Translations under genes and position numbers: made by a program
Shown: positions 58,999 to 64,000 of the stretch, piece after piece
Numbering within the stretch: position 1 is the first letter of the stretch
Layout of the letters: each line of letters opens with the position of its first letter
The notes under the pieces: generated by a model
Database searches by the model: none
Seen by the model: only the letters and a program-made list of their open reading frames with translations
What the model was told of the DNA's origin: nothing
NCBI GenBank assembly: GCA_029262635.1
Contig: JAJCZA010000007.1
Coordinates: forward strand, 56,300-120,299
Direction: 5' to 3'
Source: Vampirovibrionales bacterium
GTDB lineage: Bacteria > Cyanobacteriota > Vampirovibrionia > Vampirovibrionales > Vampirovibrionaceae
DNA: 64,000 bases

Positions 58999-61332
58999 CT
59001 AATTTAAAACTTCTACTTGTGCGGACTCTCCATCGCTGGCTTTGGTGACGTTAATCACCGAGTCGCACAAGCTCTTCATCGCCGGCATGTGGCTGATAAT
59101 AAATATCTGCTCAAGCCCTGTTTCAGCCAGTGCCACGTCGAGCATTTCTAAATATCGGATTGAATTTTCTTCGGATAATCCGGCGGAAGGCTCATCTAAA
59201 ATCAAAGTCTTATAATCGGCGTTGGTTGACTCGGCTTGCTCAATAGCGAGGGATAAAGAAAACACCAATCCGACCATGGCTTTCTCACCACCAGAAAGGT
59301 TCTCCATAAATTTTTCTTCGCCGGTTTCGTTATCAATCACTTTAAAATCGAGGGTTTCTCGAACCTCTAGCTCACCGTTCTCATCCTTTGTTTTGAGTTC
59401 TTTAAGTGTGTTGATAACTAAAGAAAATTGAGGGCCGAGAGCGACTCGAATGAGTCGGTTTGCTCGTTCAGTGATGGCTTTACCCGCCGCATCTATTTTA
59501 AGATTCTTTGCGCCTTTCGGGCCAAGGGCTTCTCGTAAGAGTTCCAATTCGGCGAGATGGTTGCCAGCTTTTAATAAATCAACCTCAATCGAATCAATCG
59601 CAACCTTGGTTTCTTCAGCCTTCAGGATTTGGTGGGTTATTAGCCCTAGCCGGTGGTTTTCAGTATTAATCCTGCCCTCGGTTTCCTGTCTTTTTCGGTT
59701 GACTTCCTGTTTTTTTACCTCGGCCGAGGTGATTGTATTTTCCACGTCGGCGGCTTGCTCAAGTTTCGCTTTTTTCTCAGTAAGCGCCTGGTTATTCCGA
59801 ACGCTCCGCTCGCTGATTACCTTGAGTTCGGCCTGAAGATCGGCCACTCGTTGTTCGGCTCCCTCCAGTTGGGGTGCCAATTTAACAAGCGACTCCCACT
59901 GTTTAATCAGATCTTCAGAGGCGGCGATACCTTCGGTATACTCTTTGATTGCCTCGCTAAATTGGGGTGGTGCTTGCTTTTTCTGGAGGGCTTCAAGGTC
60001 GGCTTTCGCTTGGTTGACGCTGGAATCTATGACGATGATCTGAGTCATGACATTCTGGATAATGGATTCCAGTTTCGGGATATTTTCCTCAGCCCGTTTT
60101 AAGTCCTCTTCAACATCGGGGATCCGGGCGGCTTCAGCGTGCGCCTGTTTTAATAGCTCGCATTGCTTCTCTATGTCCATCCCGGAACACGGCACCCGGC
60201 TTAAAATCTCGGTTGCTTTTTTAATGCGAGCCAGGTCATTGGTTGCTGATATTTTGTCATTTTTAAACCCGGCGAGATTTTTATCTTGCGCCGCCCGTTC
60301 GTCTTCCAGCACTTTCCTCCGGGCTATAAAACCCTCCCATTCTTGGGTTTTTGTGACGACTCTTTGCCGATGCCCGGCTTCCCACTCGTCTACTTTCTGG
60401 CGATTTTCGGCGATGATTTTTTGAGCGGTGGCGGCCATCTCTCGCCGTAACTCGGTGTTTTTCACCGCCTCCCGAATTTCATCGGCCCGGTCAACAACCA
60501 ACTCCTGATTATTTTTGATTCGGATCTCTCGATTTTCGGCGGTTTCTTTGTCCGCATTGATTTCGGCTTCCAGATTTTTGATCTCTCGCTTGATGTCGGC
60601 TAAATTTCCGGCGTTGGCTTGAGCATTGGCCACCGACTGAACCGCCTGTTCATATTCAAGATCAAGCGCTTTCTCAGTTTCGGATAACGCCTTTAGTTTT
60701 TCCTGAGTTGCCGCCAGATCCTGATTCAACGCATCAACGTTGGATAGGGTTTCAACCAGCGTTTGACGGCGGGTGTTGAGTTCGTCTATGAGCCGTTTTT
60801 GCTCTCGAACCGCCTTAATGGATTTTTCGTGTTTCTCATCAAAATCTAATAAATTCAGGATGGCCGACAACAGTTGAATCCGGTCGTTGGTGTCCATCGA
60901 CATGGCCGACCCTTTACCGGTCTGGGTTTGGTAGACGGCGGCCAGAAACGTATTTCTATCAAGCCCGAGCTGGGCCACCTGCTCCTCAAACTCTTTTCCT
61001 TTGCCTTCGGTCAGGGTTTCGCCGTCCCGGAGGAGATAGCATTTTTGTGTCCGGCTCACGGCGTTAATCAGTCGTCGGATCCGGTACTCATGGCCTGCAT
61101 ATTCAAACGTTAAATCGACGAGAGCGTCGTTCCCGTGGAACTGGTCATAGAAAGAGCCTTCACGATTCGGAACGGTTTTAAATAGCGCCGCCGGTACGGT
61201 GTCCAGGAGGAACGATTTCCCGGCCCCGTTCGTCCCATTGATGATGACTTTTTTGCTATTTGTCGGAAAGGTAATTGACTGCTCGTCCGAATACGGGCCG
61301 AAGCCTTTAAAAATGAGTCTTTTTAACCGCAC
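58999..61332 (-). CDS. SbcC/Rad50-like recombination ATPase
   Basis: 777 residues. Walker A INGTNGAGKSFLL (about 32-44), Q-loop YQTQTGKGSAM, two long coiled coils, ABC signature NLSGGEKAMVGLVFSLSLAI and Walker B TLILDEPSAGL near the end. At the coiled-coil tip, where Rad50 has a CxxC zinc hook, it has VPCSGMDIEKQCELL: two Cys spaced by eight residues. It is shorter than SbcC (about 1,050) and close to the phage T4 gp46/T5 D13 size class. It should work with the SbcD-like nuclease encoded directly upstream (12 bp gap) to process DNA ends for recombination-dependent replication. Confidence 0.88.
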   Translation of the reverse strand: MRLKRLIFKGFGPYSDEQSITFPTNSKKVIINGTNGAGKSFLLDTVPAALFKTVPNREGSFYDQFHGNDALVDLTFEYAGHEYRIRRLINAVSRTQKCYLLRDGETLTEGKGKEFEEQVAQLGLDRNTFLAAVYQTQTGKGSAMSMDTNDRIQLLSAILNLLDFDEKHEKSIKAVREQKRLIDELNTRRQTLVETLSNVDALNQDLAATQEKLKALSETEKALDLEYEQAVQSVANAQANAGNLADIKREIKNLEAEINADKETAENREIRIKNNQELVVDRADEIREAVKNTELRREMAATAQKIIAENRQKVDEWEAGHRQRVVTKTQEWEGFIARRKVLEDERAAQDKNLAGFKNDKISATNDLARIKKATEILSRVPCSGMDIEKQCELLKQAHAEAARIPDVEEDLKRAEENIPKLESIIQNVMTQIIVIDSSVNQAKADLEALQKKQAPPQFSEAIKEYTEGIAASEDLIKQWESLVKLAPQLEGAEQRVADLQAELKVISERSVRNNQALTEKKAKLEQAADVENTITSAEVKKQEVNRKRQETEGRINTENHRLGLITHQILKAEETKVAIDSIEVDLLKAGNHLAELELLREALGPKGAKNLKIDAAGKAITERANRLIRVALGPQFSLVINTLKELKTKDENGELEVRETLDFKVIDNETGEEKFMENLSGGEKAMVGLVFSLSLAIEQAESTNADYKTLILDEPSAGLSEENSIRYLEMLDVALAETGLEQIFIISHMPAMKSLCDSVINVTKASDGESAQVEVLN

Positions 61333-61344
61333 GGTTTTTCCTTT

Positions 61345-62646
61345 CTAAAACAATGATGGTTGAGGTTGTGGGGAGTCGGATTCGAACCGACACGGCTCGA
61401 CTGTACAGCCTGCGTCTAATGAGCCAAACGAACATTCACTTTCGTGTCGCTGGTCGCCAGCGCTCTCCAATGCGCCGTCCCCACAGACCTCGTTGTAAAC
61501 TTCTAACTGGCGTGGAATCTTGGTTTCCAGCCCTTTGAGCGTGTACCACGCTTTTAAATTCTCAACCGTCGTTGTCGCTTTTAAAATGCTCTCCGACCTG
61601 ACAGCGGATTCAATGATCAAATCTTTCTCTAATTTGATCTCCCGGACGCCAGCTTCTTCAAAAAATCGTTTTACGGGTTCCACATCCACCGAGGCGAGTT
61701 CGGATTGTTTGACCTTATAACGGAACCGGACACGGGCGTTTTTAAAAACCTCACAAAATAAGTCTTCCAGTTTTGGATATAAAATTTCCTTGGAAACTAA
61801 TTCGTCGGAAATGATGTAAAAATAAGGATCGCCGTCAGTTTCTTGAGTTATCCATTCCGCCTCAACCGTGATCCGCTTCGCTGGCTCCAGAGAAATGAAC
61901 TCGTGAGGCTCCCATGATTGACCGTTCCAGGTATCAACCACGAATCCCTTATCACCACTCTCACCATAATTTCGGAGGGTGATCGACCCGGAATAAACAA
62001 CATTCGGAGCAACCTCTTGATAAAGATGGTAATGACCACCTCGAACAGGAACGTCCAACGATGAAAGCAACTCGCCGTTCAATTCGATCCCGTCGCATTT
62101 TGGAATCATGCCGTTATCGAGCATTGCGCCGCTAACAGTGCCATGGAAAGCCACCATGGAGCATCTACCATGCCCGGCAATGGACTGGCGGATGCCCTCA
62201 ATGATGTCCTCAAAACAGTTTGAGCCGGTCTCTCCCATACGATCAAGAGATTCGGACTCAAACGCTAGCTTTGAAGCGTTAAAATGCGGGATAGTGTGAA
62301 CGGCGAGAATGTCATCGGTGCCACGAATACAGAGATGAGCCTCCCCAGGCTCCTCGAAAACATAGACGTCATCCATTGGGCTGAATACTTCGAGGTCGTG
62401 TCGCTCGTCATGGTTTCCACGAAGAACAACGACTTGAATCCCGGCGCTGGTCAAACGATGCAGGAATTCAAGAAAGACGAGCCGTTGCTCCGGTGTGGAC
62501 TTCGAGTGATAAACATCTCCGTTCACCAAGACAGCCGATACGGAGTCATAAACACAAAGGTCCGCCGCCCTTAAAAGCGCTTCGGCCTCGTCCGTGTTAA
62601 ACCCGCCGGTGAGGTGAATATCCGCTATACTCGCTACTCTAAACAT
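61345..62646 (-). CDS. SbcD/Mre11-like nuclease
   Basis: 433 residues. Metallophosphoesterase motifs in order: SIADIHLTGG (D-x-H), LVNGDVYHS (GD), LRGNHDERHD (GNHD), MVAFHGTV and VRGGHYHLYQ (GHxH). An additional C-terminal DNA-binding/capping region follows. The last 46 or so residues (from about VCGDGAL on) are read from a tRNA-like element at 61367-61484, and look low in conservation (Cys-rich, ending SDSPQPQPSLF), so the original gene end may have been replaced. Partner of the SbcC-like ATPase; equivalent to T4 gp47. Confidence 0.87.
   Translation of the reverse strand: MFRVASIADIHLTGGFNTDEAEALLRAADLCVYDSVSAVLVNGDVYHSKSTPEQRLVFLEFLHRLTSAGIQVVVLRGNHDERHDLEVFSPMDDVYVFEEPGEAHLCIRGTDDILAVHTIPHFNASKLAFESESLDRMGETGSNCFEDIIEGIRQSIAGHGRCSMVAFHGTVSGAMLDNGMIPKCDGIELNGELLSSLDVPVRGGHYHLYQEVAPNVVYSGSITLRNYGESGDKGFVVDTWNGQSWEPHEFISLEPAKRITVEAEWITQETDGDPYFYIISDELVSKEILYPKLEDLFCEVFKNARVRFRYKVKQSELASVDVEPVKRFFEEAGVREIKLEKDLIIESAVRSESILKATTTVENLKAWYTLKGLETKIPRQLEVYNEVCGDGALESAGDQRHESECSFGSLDAGCTVEPCRFESDSPQPQPSLF
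61367..61484 (-). tRNA. tRNA-like element, 118 nt, non-canonical
   Basis: The ends form a perfect 7-bp acceptor stem (GTGGGGA/TCCCCAC), a perfect T-arm (GTCGG-TTCGAAT-CCGAC) and a D-arm (GCGC-ATTGGAGA-GCGC) with conserved A14, GG and A21. Base 8 is C rather than T. The 68 nt between D-arm and T-arm do not fold as one anticodon arm: I see stems ACGAA/TTCGT and GGCTC/GAGCC, and a TGTACA that would place GTA, but none with a correct 7-nt loop and 5-bp stem. It could be a tRNA with an insertion or intron, or a tRNA mimic. It lies within the 3' end of the sbcD-like ORF. Confidence 0.5.
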
Positions 62647-62671
62647 TCGTATGGTCTCCTGTTAATAAATT

Positions 62672-62743
62672 TACGCCGGGAAGGAGTCGAACCCTCACCC
62701 GATGGATTATGAGTCCAGCGCTCTACCATTAAGCTACCGGCGT
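62672..62743 (-). tRNA. Phage tRNA with CAT anticodon (Met, or Ile if modified)
   Basis: 72 nt. Acceptor ACGCCGG/CCGGCGT is perfect; D-arm GCTT/GAGC around AATGGTA; anticodon loop CTCATAA with CAT; T-arm GAGGG-TTCGACT-CCTTC with one G-T. The anticodon stem has a mismatched outer pair (C-T) and four good pairs. Discriminator A, no CCA. It could be an elongator Met tRNA or an Ile tRNA needing lysidine; these cannot be told apart here. It lies between the sbcD-like gene and the next gene. Confidence 0.85.
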
Positions 62744-62797
62744 ATGGGGTGGCAGACTATCAAACGTCGGCGGCCTGCCAGCGCCTTTCGAGCATTC

Positions 62798-63709
62798 TTA
62801 AAATCCAGCTTGTTCTTGCGCTGAAACCTCAGCCAAAAACTTCGAGTGAGAAAGAACCGTCTTCCTTAACTCGTCTTTTTGGTCCTCTGGAAGCGTCATC
62901 CCTTTGATTTTTTCAATAACCAGGTTGAGCGCTTGCTTGTTTGTTGTCGCCTTGATTTCTTCAAAAATCGGGGCAATATCCACTGGATTCGGTGTTGGTT
63001 CCGCTTGAACATCAATAGCCTCTGGTTCAACCGTTGAGCCATAGAGCTGAGCGATTGAGGCCTCTTTTTTCGCTTGAATCGCCTCGTACATCTTGAGAGC
63101 AATTCCACCGGCTGAGGGGTCGTAAGTGGCCTTGAAAATAACGAACGGCTTCTCCATGTCTTTTTTGGGAATGGTGATCGGAATATTCAAGAGCGCTCGA
63201 ATCGCATTGCGCTTCGCTTTTGAGTCGATTTTTTCTCGACAATGAGCGCCGCCGTAAAGCTCCTCTTTACCGCCGGTCTCGGTTATCATTTCGCCATCCG
63301 GAAGCATCATGGACGCCTCGTACTCCAATCGGAGAAAGGTCTGAACAACGCCGTTCTTATCAGGCACCTGAATAAATTCGTCAATGGTTCGCTTGAGCTG
63401 AATGCCAGCCGAACGCCCGATTCTTTTAATAGCGGTATGGGCAAGCATAGCGTCATCCCCATCAAGGAAACCAGCGGTTTTATTACCGTCTTTCACATCC
63501 TTTGTGTATCGCTCATGAGGGGGGATGCTCACTACATAAGGGATGAGGGTAACTCCATTGGGCAGGCTCTCGATAACCGCCTGCGAGTGCATGATCGGAT
63601 TGTATTTTTTGGGGTCTAATTTTTCTTTGATGGTCTCGAGGTTGGTCTCGATGTTTTGAACCGGTGTCATTTGAGCTTGAGGTGTTGGTTCGATTGGTTG
63701 CGTTGCCAT
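62798..63709 (-). CDS. Possible single-strand annealing/recombination protein
   Basis: 303 residues, ATAGGAGA site. Pro/Gln-rich start, then PKKYNPIMHSQAVIESLPNG, LIPYVVSIPPHERYTKDV, a block EELYGGAHCREKIDSKAKRN, with AIRALLNIPITI, and a C-terminal helical part with DQKDELRKTVLSHSKF. The K-x-KA-x-R-A-x-R-A-L block recalls the end of phage annealing proteins (RecT/Erf/Sak types), and it precedes the SbcCD-like pair. This is a guess from place and weak pattern; the family is not recognised. Confidence 0.35.
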   Translation of the reverse strand: MATQPIEPTPQAQMTPVQNIETNLETIKEKLDPKKYNPIMHSQAVIESLPNGVTLIPYVVSIPPHERYTKDVKDGNKTAGFLDGDDAMLAHTAIKRIGRSAGIQLKRTIDEFIQVPDKNGVVQTFLRLEYEASMMLPDGEMITETGGKEELYGGAHCREKIDSKAKRNAIRALLNIPITIPKKDMEKPFVIFKATYDPSAGGIALKMYEAIQAKKEASIAQLYGSTVEPEAIDVQAEPTPNPVDIAPIFEEIKATTNKQALNLVIEKIKGMTLPEDQKDELRKTVLSHSKFLAEVSAQEQAGF

Positions 63710-63751
63710 GGTGTTGAGTCTCCTATATGTTTAATCTGATAAATGGGGATA

Positions 63752-63940
63752 CTATCCGACCGGAAAAAGGTCGTTCGCCATCGTATTGACATCGGCGAGC
63801 GCTTCCAGTCCTTCGGTCATAAGTTGCTTTGCTTGCTCGGCGCTCTCGCATTGGTCAACAGCCACTTTAAAGCCGTTGGTTTTGGTGCTGGCCGACCGTT
63901 CAAGCCGCATGTTTAACAAGGGTTGTACTGTGGGTTCCAT
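63752..63940 (-). CDS. Small early protein, unknown function
   Basis: 62 residues with a strong AAGGAGAAAA site. LLNMRLERSASTKTNGFKVA, then DQCESAEQAKQLMTEGLEAL. Helical, one Cys. It is the rightmost complete gene; the next 60 bp to the edge show no start or stop that can be assigned. Confidence 0.5.
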   Translation of the reverse strand: MEPTVQPLLNMRLERSASTKTNGFKVAVDQCESAEQAKQLMTEGLEALADVNTMANDLFPVG

Positions 63941-64000
63941 GGGGTTTTCTCCTTTTTTGAAAAGTAAAAAAATAGGGGGCTCAAGTTACGTAAGAAATGC

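Noticed and set aside
61395..61410. tRNA-Tyr reading of the 118-nt element from the GTA in TGTACA
   Set aside because: TGTACA is a palindrome, and the flanking bases do not form a 5-bp anticodon stem with a 7-nt loop.
1..64000. CRISPR arrays, insertion sequences and rRNA genes
   Set aside because: I saw no regularly spaced direct repeats, transposase genes, terminal inverted repeats or rRNA-like sequence. The only tandem repeat seen is the coding one at 20292-20435.

Overview
The window joins a stretch of bacterial chromosome (1 to about 23.2 kb) to the integrase-proximal part of a tailed-phage prophage (about 23.2 kb to the right edge). The host looks like a non-photosynthetic relative of cyanobacteria, possibly Vampirovibrionia/Melainabacteria. 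This is inference: there is a DUF3352 protein and a caspase-like protein of the kinds common in cyanobacteria, and several unrelated proteins carry a short hydrophobic-x-F-G(A) peptide near their start, which I associate from memory with Melainabacteria. Nothing here fixes the species.

Chromosomal part. Two tandem trypsin-like HtrA-type proteases (the first cut by the left edge), an alpha/beta hydrolase with Cys in place of the nucleophile Ser, a zinc metallopeptidase with an unusual HExxxH motif, and a DAHP synthase preceded by a complete-looking transcription attenuator: promoter, 23-codon leader peptide with seven consecutive Tyr/Phe codons, mutually exclusive antiterminator and terminator hairpins. 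Then come a Lon N-terminal-domain protein, small secreted or membrane proteins, a second hydrolase, DUF3352, TIGR02757, a His/Gly/Tyr-rich protein, a caspase-like protein lacking the catalytic His, phosphopentomutase, an HxlR regulator, a 937-residue helical protein with a tandem repeat, and an NDP-sugar pyrophosphorylase-like protein. The stretch ends in tRNA-Pro(TGG).

Prophage. A tyrosine integrase reads away from the 3' end of tRNA-Pro, the probable attachment site. Next is an accessory zone (RelE/ParE toxin, divergent XRE repressor with repeated operators, secreted thermonuclease, AbrB-like regulator, small ORF, several hairpins). Everything from 26.6 kb rightward lies on the minus strand, so the phage reads right to left: recombination and replication genes (SbcC/SbcD-like pair, RuvC-like resolvase, helicase, replication protein), two methyltransferases, a chain of tiny coupled ORFs, terminase, HK97-type portal/protease/capsid, head-tail connectors, a Mu-like contractile tail (sheath, tube, frameshifted chaperone, tape measure, N, P, V, W/J-type baseplate), tail-fibre genes, lysis genes, and finally a Tad1-like anti-defence candidate. 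The right attachment site is not in the window.

Points worth most attention: the aromatic attenuator, the Tad1-like protein, three consecutive fibre-locus proteins with Sec signal peptides, a 118-nt tRNA-like element overlapping the end of sbcD, the -1 frameshift in the tail chaperone, terminators placed after abundant structural genes, and a probably broken cytosine methyltransferase.
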